Origin: Pseudomonadota bacterium
Lineage (GTDB): Bacteria; Desulfobacterota; Desulfobaccia; Desulfobaccales; 0-14-0-80-60-11
Assembly: GCA_018897875.1 (NCBI GenBank)
Contig: JAHIKF010000016.1
Span: forward strand, 1-21,015
Direction of reading: 5' to 3'
DNA: 21,015 bases
The notes beneath the pieces were generated by a model. That model was not told the origin of the DNA and did not search any database. It saw nothing but the letters and a program-made list of their open reading frames with translations. Below, one piece after another: positions 1 through 6,360 of the stretch. The position numbers and the translations under genes were made by a program. The stretch's first letter is position 1, and the number at the start of each line of letters is the position of its first letter.

Positions 1-2
1 AA

Positions 3-164
3 AAATCAGTGTCACGGCAGGTTAACCGAAATACCAGAATTTACCTGTGGTTTCGCAGTGAGGTCATGCTCACCCGTGATGGTCTGTCGTCGATGGAAGA
101 TTTTACCAGCAGTCTAATCAAAGAAAGAAAGAAAGAGGAGCAAGAGCAGCTCGGAAAACCCTAG
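3..164 (+). CDS. C-terminal fragment of an unidentified protein
   Basis: An open frame enters from the left edge and runs for 53 codons to a TAG stop at 162-164. The encoded tail contains an aromatic and basic stretch (RIYLWFRSEV) and then a highly charged end rich in Lys, Glu and Gln, partly encoded by an AAAG repeat near 120-135. The composition looks like genuine coding sequence, while the other two + frames close earlier (one almost at once). No family is recognised and the start lies outside the window. It could also be a chance open frame, because 53 codons is short. Confidence 0.4.
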   Translation, partial: KSVSRQVNRNTRIYLWFRSEVMLTRDGLSSMEDFTSSLIKERKKEEQEQLGKP

Positions 165-223
165 GATTCCAGGCGCGCCTACACAAGACAGACTTACCCA
201 TGCGCCCTCATGGCCTGAATTTG

Positions 224-266
224 GTTTCTCCCCGGCCACTGGCAATGGGGGAAACAAATTTTTCTG
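224..266. terminator. possible bidirectional terminator hairpin
   Basis: The arms GTTTC(T)CCCC at 224-233 and GGGGGAAAC at 247-255 can pair around a short loop. On the + strand they are followed by AAATTTTTC. The hairpin lies between the end of the left-edge gene (164) and the end of the convergent lipoprotein gene (275), where a shared terminator would be expected. The stem has a bulged T and the T-run is weak, so the call is tentative. Confidence 0.3.
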
Positions 267-274
267 CGGCCCCC

Positions 275-973
275 CTAAAAGGGTTCGAACATACCTGGCT
301 TAGCCTTGCGAGGCGCAGTGCTTGGAGCCGGTTTTGGCGGCGCTGGCGCCGCGGTTGCAGCTTTGGGTGCCAGCCCGCTGGGAGCGGCAGGCGCTTCCGG
401 CGTCGATGCCTCCGGCTCCACAGCCTCTTCCGCTGTCGGGGTCCCGCTCTTGGGACGAGTCACCCGGCGCACCGCGACCTTACTGAGGGACAGGTTTTTG
501 AGTTCCAGCCAGCCGGTGTTGCCGGTGCGAGCCACGGTTATTTTGGCCCACCCCTGAGGGTTTTTATCCTGCAAGGTCACCTGATCGTTGGCCCGCAGCC
601 GGGCCAGGCTCTTGCTGCTTCCCTGGGGTTCAGACTTCAAAGAGACACCCCAGCGCCGGACGTACAGCTCCGTTTTGGGGCTAAGGCCCAAGTCCCGGTC
701 ATTGGCCCAGCCCTGGCGGCCGTCATCAGCGCGCACCAGAAACCAACCCCCGCGGCGCTCCAGTTGCTGAACCCGTTCGTTCAGACTCACTGTGGCAGCG
801 GTGCTGCTGCCTGGCTCCGGGGTGCTCTTCAAGGGCAACTCCATGGCGCCCGCATAGAAAAAGGTGGCTCGTTCCACCGGCGCGGTTTCCACCTTTACCG
901 GTTCCGCCGTGGCGCAACCCCACAATCCCAAGACCAAGGACATAAGTATAAGTAATCGTGTCAAACCGTTCAT
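275..973 (-). CDS. lipoprotein with two SH3-like domains
   Basis: This 232-residue protein has a lipoprotein signal: a hydrophobic stretch ending in the lipobox LWGC, with Cys20 as the predicted lipidated residue. Two SH3b-like modules follow, roughly 39-98 (core VQQLERRGGWFLVRADDGRQ, then GWA) and 103-165 (YVRRWGVSLKSEP...GWAKITV...TGWLEL). Residues about 170-225 are a low-complexity Ala/Pro/Lys tail. Bacterial SH3 domains commonly bind peptidoglycan or envelope partners, so an envelope-anchored role is inferred. The ATG at 973 has an AGGGAG Shine-Dalgarno about 8 bases upstream. No catalytic domain is visible. Confidence 0.8.
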   Translation of the reverse strand: MNGLTRLLILMSLVLGLWGCATAEPVKVETAPVERATFFYAGAMELPLKSTPEPGSSTAATVSLNERVQQLERRGGWFLVRADDGRQGWANDRDLGLSPKTELYVRRWGVSLKSEPQGSSKSLARLRANDQVTLQDKNPQGWAKITVARTGNTGWLELKNLSLSKVAVRRVTRPKSGTPTAEEAVEPEASTPEAPAAPSGLAPKAATAAPAPPKPAPSTAPRKAKPGMFEPF

Positions 974-1301
974 TGTCGTGTCTCCCTGTCACCTGAGAAA
1001 GAATGAAAAAAACCGCGAATTGAAGCTGTGGACCTGATTAATCAATAAAACTCAATAAGACATTGCAAGCATAAAATGAGTTAAAAATCAATAAGTTTCT
1101 AAAAGTCATCACGAACTCATGTCTTCAAGAGTGCCGCCGACCTTACCCTATTTGTGCCACAAATCGATGGTTTTCTAACGATTCTCACCATATTCGCTTA
1201 CCGGTAACCCAGCCGCCCTCTCCCTTCCCGTTGTGTCGGCCGTGGTCTCAGATTTTGAGATTATGCCTCCCTTCCTTTTTCGGCTGGGTTCTTTTCATCT
1301 T
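974..1301. other. intergenic region, A/T-rich, with a long-range inverted repeat
   Basis: The left half (about 1010-1120) is A/T-rich, has several TCAATAA motifs, and probably carries the promoter of the SH3 lipoprotein gene; no convincing -35/-10 pair could be assigned. The right part holds the inverted repeat described at 1206-1290. No gene is seen. Confidence 0.5.
1206..1290. repeat. 10-bp perfect inverted repeat enclosing a smaller hairpin
   Basis: AACCCAGCCG at 1206-1215 is the exact reverse complement of CGGCTGGGTT at 1281-1290. Inside the 65-base spacer is a second inverted repeat, TCTCA (1246-1250) with TGAGA (1256-1260). The structure ends 11 bases beyond the stop codon of the cyclase gene, so it may form a branched structure at the 3' end of that mRNA. 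Confidence 0.45.
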
Positions 1302-2969
1302 TCATTGCGTCTGCTCCATGCCGTTAAGGACATAGAGCGTCACCGGGTGGGCGATGCCCTTGAGCTTGGTCTGAAAAGTCCTCCTAACCGCCACGATGTC
1401 CTCACAATGATGGAAGACCATCTCTGAAATCATCACCTCGCCGGCCTGAGCCTGGCCTTGGATGCGGTGGGTCAAGTTTACCGCCGAACCGATGATGCCG
1501 TATTTCGCCCGGGACTCGGAGCCGATGTTCCCCACCACCACGTCTCCGGCATGGAGGCCGATGCCCATGTGCAGCGCCGGGTACCCCGATTCAGCCAGGT
1601 TTTCGGCTTCCATGGCCTCCTGTAAATTCAAGGCGCAGCTGATGGCTCGTTGCACCACCGGCTCCATGGGACCGTCCAGGGGATCGAAAAAGGCCAGGAT
1701 GGCGTCTCCCAGAAAGTCCACGATGATGCCCCGATGCGTCTGGATCACCTCGATCATCCGGGCAAAGTGGCGGTTGACCAGAAGGAGGGTGGCTTCAGGG
1801 CTCAAGGTTTCGGCCAGAGGGGTGAAGCCCCGAATATCGGCAAACAGTATCACCACTTCCCGCTTCACTCCCCCCATGCGGCTGGCCTCGGGCCGGCTAA
1901 GCAACTCCCGGGCGAACTCCTGGTCCACATAACGCCCAAAGGTGTTGCTGATGAAGTCTCGCTCTTTCAGACCCGCGATCATGTCATTAAAGCTCAAGGT
2001 CAATTGGCCGATCTCGTCACGGCTGGTCACAGACAGAGGCTCGCCATAGTCTCCTTTGGCTACCTGTGAGGCCTTGGCGGCAATCCGGCGGATGGCCATG
2101 ACCACCGGCCTCAAGCCCAGGCGAATGAGTACCAGGATGACGCCCAGGCACAGGACGCCGCCCACCAGGAAGTAAAAGCGAAACCGTAAGATCGGCGCCA
2201 AAATCTCGCTTCCTTGAGCGTGGAGCATGATGGCCCAGGGAGCGGTCTTCAACTTGTAATAACCGATCACGTGCTCCGGAATGTAGCCTTTACCCATGAG
2301 GGTGCCGTAGGGCTTCTCCTGTATGGCCTTGAGCATGGCCAGTTCCAGGGGGTTTTGGGTCTCCCCCAGGCAATGTCGTCCTTGCATAGCCGGATTGCTG
2401 TGGGCCAGGTAGCGGCCCGCATCGCTCACCAGGCAGGCCATTTGGGCCACCAGCCAACCTTCCTTGAGGGTTTCCTGCATCAGGTAATCATAGCTCAAGA
2501 GCACTTCGAGGCGGGCCAAAGGCCGCCCAGCTTCATCCAGAAGTTCCCCCCGCAGCCCCACGGTTTTCCCGTCCGATGGGTAAAAGAACCCGATGGGAGA
2601 CAAGGTTGCCGACCGGTTCCGGGTATCCGGGGAACCCTGGCTTACAGCCGCCTTCTTCCAGGTCAAGTTTACCTGATGGACACCGGGCTGGGCCTTCATC
2701 TGTTGCAGGAGCCAACGCTGGATGTCCTCCCCCTGGGAATCCTGTCCCGCCCGGGCGAAGGACTCCATCCACCCCGTCTGTGCCTGGAGCTTCATATCCA
2801 TCTGGTGGGCCGCCCGCTCCAGCTTCAGGATGGCGATCTCCCCCCACTCTGTGAAGATAATGTCCTGGATGAAACGATACCCGAAAAACCCGAACCCCAG
2901 TAAAAACAGGGTTAACGGCACTACCAACAAGACGATTAGGCGGCGCTGCAAGGTCTTAAAGGCAAACAT
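1302..2969 (-). CDS. membrane-bound class III adenylate/guanylate cyclase with HAMP
   Basis: From the ATG at 2969 the product is 555 residues. Order: basic N-terminus, membrane helix 11-33, a periplasmic sensor of about 220 residues (cache-like by position and size), membrane helix 263-285, HAMP linker about 284-336 (ends SVTSRDEIGQLTLSFNDMI), and a C-terminal cyclase domain 369-550. The two metal-binding Asp are visible as D378 (FADIRGFT) and D422 (DFLGDAILAFF). The KYGIIGSAVNLTHR segment gives the transition-state Asn498 and Arg502. It should make a cyclic nucleotide from ATP or GTP in response to a periplasmic signal. The usual Asp in the GD-x-VNLA position is Ser495, so substrate is uncertain. 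A GTG at 3026 would add 19 residues; neither start has a strong ribosome-binding site, and 2969 was chosen because it sits just before the basic/membrane segment. Confidence 0.9.
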   Translation of the reverse strand: MFAFKTLQRRLIVLLVVPLTLFLLGFGFFGYRFIQDIIFTEWGEIAILKLERAAHQMDMKLQAQTGWMESFARAGQDSQGEDIQRWLLQQMKAQPGVHQVNLTWKKAAVSQGSPDTRNRSATLSPIGFFYPSDGKTVGLRGELLDEAGRPLARLEVLLSYDYLMQETLKEGWLVAQMACLVSDAGRYLAHSNPAMQGRHCLGETQNPLELAMLKAIQEKPYGTLMGKGYIPEHVIGYYKLKTAPWAIMLHAQGSEILAPILRFRFYFLVGGVLCLGVILVLIRLGLRPVVMAIRRIAAKASQVAKGDYGEPLSVTSRDEIGQLTLSFNDMIAGLKERDFISNTFGRYVDQEFARELLSRPEASRMGGVKREVVILFADIRGFTPLAETLSPEATLLLVNRHFARMIEVIQTHRGIIVDFLGDAILAFFDPLDGPMEPVVQRAISCALNLQEAMEAENLAESGYPALHMGIGLHAGDVVVGNIGSESRAKYGIIGSAVNLTHRIQGQAQAGEVMISEMVFHHCEDIVAVRRTFQTKLKGIAHPVTLYVLNGMEQTQ

Positions 2970-3575
2970 GGATATTGGACTCGCTTTCTCGCACAGAGAT
3001 TTTATAAAAGTGGAACCCTGAGACACGGGGTTTGCCCGATACCGAATTGAGGCTCATGGCCGCGGAGGAGATTATGGATTGGGCAGGTCTCCGGTTGAGG
3101 CAGAGCGCCCCGAAGCTTCAATCCCGCCCGTACCTTGAGGTGACATCGGAATCTGGGCAACTTTTGTTTAAAAATAAGCATCTTAACCGAGAATGCAAGG
3201 GAACAAACTAACCAGTTGGTGGTCTGGAAGGGTTTCCTTGAAGATGAGGCATGGAGAGTATTCCTAAAAGGATTCCGGTTGCAAGTTGAGGTAGGCAGCA
3301 AAGATACCTTGCCAGTACCCTTTTTTATCACCTAATTTGGCAAAAACTGCATAAATGATCTCCATAATCTTTCAAAGGTATTTGTGGGGAGGATGATTTT
3401 GGGTGCCTACGTTTGAAAGAGGGCGGATTATCGGCTGGGAAGGCAAAGGGGCATCAGGTCGAAAAGAGTCGATATGCTCTGGATAGCAAAATTTTCTCAA
3501 GGCATCTTAAAGAGTGCATTGATAGCAGATAACTTCCCCCCTCCCACCAGGGGAGGGGGAGTTTCAGAGTGACCT
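2970..3575. other. long intergenic region without a supported gene
   Basis: About 600 bases separate the cyclase from the 11-repeat protein. No open frame here has both a plausible ribosome-binding site and a recognisable product. The segment presumably holds the cyclase promoter, but no clear sigma70 pair was found. At its left end it contains the G/C-tract palindrome listed at 3532-3564. Confidence 0.4.
3532..3564. repeat. C-tract/G-tract palindrome downstream of the 11-repeat gene
   Basis: ACTTCCCCCCTCCC and GGGGAGGGGGAGT pair around a short ACCA loop, forming a stable hairpin 12 bases past the stop codon at 3576. The right arm shares the 14-mer GGGAGGGGGAGTTT (3551-3564) with a second element at 13468-13481, so it belongs to a dispersed repeat. 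It may also act as a transcription stop for the minus-strand gene, although no clear T-run follows. Confidence 0.55.
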
Positions 3576-4433
3576 CTAATTCCCCAGCAGCAGCAGCGGC
3601 GCAATAGAAGTAGGCACAATACCGGGATTGTAAGTGTAGATGGGTTTCCCGTTATCGCCGATGACCGTAATCCGGTGCAGGTTGGCGACGGTAATGGTGC
3701 TGCCGCCGGCGCCGGTCTGGAACAGCACCCGGCCTTGATAATCCTTCAAGGTAAAGCTTTGCCCCCTCTTATTAATGGTAAGGGTGTTATAGCCACCGCC
3801 GCCCAGAATGGTAGCCAGGTCGTTGCCGGGGGTCGGATTATAGATCATGGTATTATTGCCGGGGCTGCCGTACATCTCTATAACATCATTGCCAGTGGTA
3901 CCTGATAGTTTCATAGTATTATTACCCAACCCGCCGTACTGCTGCATAGTGTTTCCACCCTCACCGCCATAAATTTCCAGATTATTAGTGCCCTGCCCGC
4001 CAACCTGGATAAAGATCTTATATCCACCGCCACCTAGAGCAAATAAATTAGAATCGCCCTTACCGCCGAATTGGTAAAGCGTATCATTCCCGTCGCCGGA
4101 TATGGCGGTTTGGTTGATAGTTTTATCCCCGCCCACCTGGAGGAGCCAGTCATCACCTTCCGAGCCTTCGGCGTATTGGGTGGCAGTATCCGTGTCGCCG
4201 TACTCGGCGATCATATCATTATCGGGAGTGCCAAATACTATCTGGTCGGGGTTGCCCTGTGGCGCCTGGATAATCGTATAGTGGTCATAGCCGGTATTAG
4301 GGGGCGTGGGGATGGGAGGCGGCGGCGGGGGTGGGGGCCCCGGCAGGCCAGCACCCAAGGCAAGGGAGGCTGGCAAAAGGGCCAATACCACGATGATCGC
4401 GATGATGGTGCGCTTTAGCGGGGCTATCTTCAT
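3576..4433 (-). CDS. secreted protein with tandem 11-residue Gly/Asn repeats
   Basis: The ATG at 4433 is preceded by the strong Shine-Dalgarno GGGGAGGT about 8 bases upstream, giving 285 residues. Residues 1-28 form a Sec-type signal peptide (basic start, hydrophobic core, ALGAG cleavage region). Residues 33-40 are eight prolines. From about 71 the chain falls into 11-residue units; ten consecutive units (116-225) keep register without gaps. Consensus: [N/D]-[N/D]-T-[L/M/I]-x-x-[Y/V]-G-G-x-G, for example NDTLYQFGGKG, TNNLEIYGGEG, GNTMQQYGGLG. This suggests a parallel beta-solenoid with one turn or edge per unit. It resembles RTX proteins in Gly and Asn/Asp content but not in period (RTX is 9). 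The C-terminal 60 residues are non-repetitive. Function is unknown; a surface, matrix or adhesin-like role is only inference. Confidence 0.75.
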   Translation of the reverse strand: MKIAPLKRTIIAIIVVLALLPASLALGAGLPGPPPPPPPPIPTPPNTGYDHYTIIQAPQGNPDQIVFGTPDNDMIAEYGDTDTATQYAEGSEGDDWLLQVGGDKTINQTAISGDGNDTLYQFGGKGDSNLFALGGGGYKIFIQVGGQGTNNLEIYGGEGGNTMQQYGGLGNNTMKLSGTTGNDVIEMYGSPGNNTMIYNPTPGNDLATILGGGGYNTLTINKRGQSFTLKDYQGRVLFQTGAGGSTITVANLHRITVIGDNGKPIYTYNPGIVPTSIAPLLLLGN

Positions 4434-4790
4434 CTCTAAGACCTCCCCGCATCGGCTATGATGCGGCAGTCTGAGCGGTGTCTGTCCCATATCAGGCCCG
4501 GAACCTCTTTTACCGAGTTCAGAGTCTCCAGCACCCTTCAAAGCCGATAACATAATATCATAAGAACGTTAATAATTCATGGTTCCCTGGTGGATCAGGG
4601 AAAAGGCACGATCACTTGCCACTAGAAAAACTTATCAATAATTTCATTTAGTTGCTGATATGATCTCAATAGCGAAATTGACTTTATGTGATGGGATTTC
4701 CGGAATCCTTTAATGCCCAATGAAATTATGCCTTGAAAGAAATTATGCCTTGATGGAGCGGTCGTCTGGTCAAATCTTGAGCCTTACACT
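4434..4790. other. leader and intergenic region of the 11-repeat gene
   Basis: This 357-base region contains an inverted repeat TTCCCTG-GTGGAT-CAGGGAA at 4583-4602 and a direct repeat of the 15-mer GAAATTATGCCTTGA at 4722-4736 and 4739-4753 (period 17). The long A/T-rich leader probably contains the promoter of the 11-repeat gene, but no confident -35/-10 pair could be fixed. No gene is seen. Confidence 0.5.
4441..4466 (-). promoter_or_regulatory. hairpin abutting the Shine-Dalgarno of the 11-repeat gene
   Basis: In the leader of the minus-strand gene, CCGCATC and GATGCGG form a perfect 7-bp stem with a 6-base loop (4447-4466). Its 3' arm shares two G bases with the GGGGAGGT ribosome-binding site (4441-4448). 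Folding and ribosome binding may therefore compete. No known riboswitch consensus was recognised. Confidence 0.4.
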
Positions 4791-6233
4791 TTAAGCCTTT
4801 TCTCCCGCCTCGACAATCTCCCCCAACAGGTCGTAAGGCAGGGCCCGGGTGAGGCGCACGGGTTGAATCTCTCCCACCTGCCCGGTCCCGGCGGTAATAT
4901 AAACCTGGCCGTCGATGTCCGGGGCCTGGCTGGTCATGCGTCCCGTGAGCAGGTAGTCGCTCTCCGGGCTCACCCCTTCCACCAGGACCTCGGCCACGGT
5001 GCCCACCAGCGCCTTGAGCCGGGCTTTGACGATTTTGGCCTGGATGGCTTTCAAAAGGCGGGCCCGCCGGCGGGCCTCCCGCCGGGGCACTTTGGGGCCC
5101 CAGGCCGCGGCCGGAGTGCCGGCTTCCGGGGAGTAGAGAAAGACTCCCAGGTGGTGGAAGCCCACCTCGGTGATGAGATCACAAAGGGCCTGGAAGTGCG
5201 CCTCGGTCTCGCCGGGAAAACCCACCATGACGGTGGTGCGGAGGGTCGCCCCGGGGAGAGTTGTTCGTATGCGCCGAACCGTGTCCAGAATATCCTGGCG
5301 CCCATAGCCCCGTCCCATGCGCCGCAGCACCTCGTTATGGCCGTGCTGGATAGGGATATCCAGGTAGGGGAGAATCCGGGGGTTGGCGGCCATGGTGGCC
5401 AGGAGTTCCGGGGTGATGCGGGCCGGGTGGCCGTAGAGGAGACGGATCCACCGGAAGCCGTCAATGGCGGCCACCTCCCGGAGCAGCGCCGCGATCCCCG
5501 GGTGGCCGGGCACGTCCCGGCCGTAGGCGGTGGTGTCCTGGGCCACGCAGATGAGTTCTTTGACCCCGGCGGCGGCGAGATTTTCGGCCTCCTGGACCAA
5601 GGTGTTGAGGGGGCGGCTGCGCAGCGGGCCCCTGATCTGGGGGATGAGACAGAAGGTGCAGCCGTGGCCGCAGCCCTCGGCGATCTTCAGATAGGCCAGG
5701 TGGTAGGGCGTGGCGGGGTAGCGGGCCTCGACGCCGACATAGGCGTACGGCGGGGCCTGATGAACCAGCGGGGCGGCGCCGAAGGCCTGCGGCCGGGCCA
5801 GGAGTTCGGCCAGGGCGGGAAAATCGTTCACCCCGATGAACAGATCGACTTCCGGGAGATCTTGTATGAGCTCCGGGCCATAGCGCTGCACCAGGCATCC
5901 GGTAACTACCAGGCGAACCTCCGGCCGGTCCGCCTTGACCCGGGCCAGATCCAGGATGGTGTCCACCGCCTCTTTGCAGGCCGGCTCAATGAAGCCGCAG
6001 GTATTGACCAGCAGAAGATCGGCGGCGGCGGGCGTACCGGTGACCTCCCAGCCGGCGTTGGTGAGGCCCCCCAGCATGATTTCCGTGTCCACTAAATTCT
6101 TGGGGCAGCCCAGACTGACAGAAAAGACGGTTTGGGGTTTTTGATGCGGGGTTTTGGGTTCCGGGTTCTGGGTTCTGGGTTTTGAGGTTTTCAGCGCTTT
6201 TATGTCCATATCAGGGTGGGCACTGCCCACCAT
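4791..6233 (-). CDS. rimO: ribosomal protein S12 methylthiotransferase RimO
   Basis: This is a radical-SAM methylthiotransferase that adds a methylthio group to the conserved Asp of ribosomal protein S12. The N-terminal MTTase domain shows VSLGCPKNLVDTE, NTCGFIEPACKEA and VVTGCLVQRY, giving cluster ligands C43, C79 and C113. The radical-SAM motif is CGHGCTFC (C188, C192, C195). A C-terminal TRAM region (about 410-475) is present. The CPKN and the FIEPA wording separate RimO from MiaB. Oddity: the family normally starts only a few residues before the VSLGCPKN motif, whereas here some 35 extra residues are encoded by repeat DNA (heptameric repeat and a palindrome). Candidate starts are ATG 6233 and ATG 6209; neither has a Shine-Dalgarno, and no ATG, GTG or TTG lies between 6209 and the first cluster Cys. 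Confidence 0.93.
   Translation of the reverse strand: MVGSAHPDMDIKALKTSKPRTQNPEPKTPHQKPQTVFSVSLGCPKNLVDTEIMLGGLTNAGWEVTGTPAAADLLLVNTCGFIEPACKEAVDTILDLARVKADRPEVRLVVTGCLVQRYGPELIQDLPEVDLFIGVNDFPALAELLARPQAFGAAPLVHQAPPYAYVGVEARYPATPYHLAYLKIAEGCGHGCTFCLIPQIRGPLRSRPLNTLVQEAENLAAAGVKELICVAQDTTAYGRDVPGHPGIAALLREVAAIDGFRWIRLLYGHPARITPELLATMAANPRILPYLDIPIQHGHNEVLRRMGRGYGRQDILDTVRRIRTTLPGATLRTTVMVGFPGETEAHFQALCDLITEVGFHHLGVFLYSPEAGTPAAAWGPKVPRREARRRARLLKAIQAKIVKARLKALVGTVAEVLVEGVSPESDYLLTGRMTSQAPDIDGQVYITAGTGQVGEIQPVRLTRALPYDLLGEIVEAGEKA
6151..6185. repeat. heptameric tandem array GTTYYGG, five units
   Basis: The units GTTTTGG, GTTCCGG, GTTCTGG, GTTCTGG and GTTTTGA follow head to tail. The array lies inside the predicted 5' end of rimO and is translated on the minus strand as part of a Pro/Lys/Asn/Thr-rich extension. 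The seven-base period means successive units are read in shifted frames; this strand has no stop in any of them. Confidence 0.7.
6215..6231. repeat. short palindrome GGTGGGCA-C-TGCCCACC
   Basis: A 17-base palindrome with 8-bp arms and a single central base. It overlaps the upstream ATG candidate of rimO (6231-6233). It differs by two compensating changes from the palindrome at 11276-11292, so it is a member of a dispersed family. Confidence 0.6.
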
Positions 6234-6257
6234 TATGAATAAACGATTTTATTTTAT

Positions 6258-6294
6258 GGCGGGCAGCGCCCGCCATTGGTGCGTAAAACGCACC
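6258..6294. repeat. paired palindromes of REP-like type
   Basis: Two hairpins lie back to back: GGCGGGC-AGC-GCCCGCC at 6258-6274 and GGTGCGT-AAA-ACGCACC at 6278-6294, followed by CTACG. Similar paired palindromes with GTAG or CTAC flanks occur at 11276-11323 and 12320-12384. They lie between the unknown membrane protein gene and rimO, which are on the same strand. Confidence 0.65.
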
Positions 6295-6311
6295 CTACGA
6301 TTCTGCTCACG

Positions 6312-6360
6312 GCTCACTGCTTACTGCTTACTGCTTACTGCTCACTGCTCACTGCTTACT
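6312..6360. repeat. heptameric tandem array GCTYACT, seven units
   Basis: Seven units of GCTTACT or GCTCACT run without interruption across 49 bases. On the minus strand the units read AGTAAGC or AGTGAGC, each with a stop triplet; because 7 is not divisible by 3, the array gives stops in all three frames. The stop codon of the membrane protein gene (6356-6358) is the first of these. Confidence 0.8.

Noticed and set aside
280..292. GGTTCGAAC resembling a tRNA T-arm
   Set aside because: It lies within the last codons of the lipoprotein gene, and no acceptor, D or anticodon stems surround it.
200..955. Open frame of 251 codons on the + strand over the SH3 lipoprotein gene
   Set aside because: The minus strand has a lipobox and two SH3 modules with a good ribosome-binding site; the + frame is a shadow.
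3030..3045. GGGCAAACC motif (minus strand) before the cyclase, as in c-di-GMP-I riboswitches
   Set aside because: The rest of the aptamer core (second conserved stem and tetraloop receptor) is absent.
3002..3331. 109-codon minus-strand frame upstream of the cyclase
   Set aside because: No ribosome-binding site, no recognisable domain, and it overlaps the cyclase leader.
4863..6095. Long open frame (410 codons) antisense to rimO
   Set aside because: It mirrors the codon pattern of rimO in high-GC DNA, has no ribosome-binding site and no family-like sequence.
6312..6360. Repeat array considered as CRISPR
   Set aside because: Units are seven bases and directly adjacent, with no spacers.
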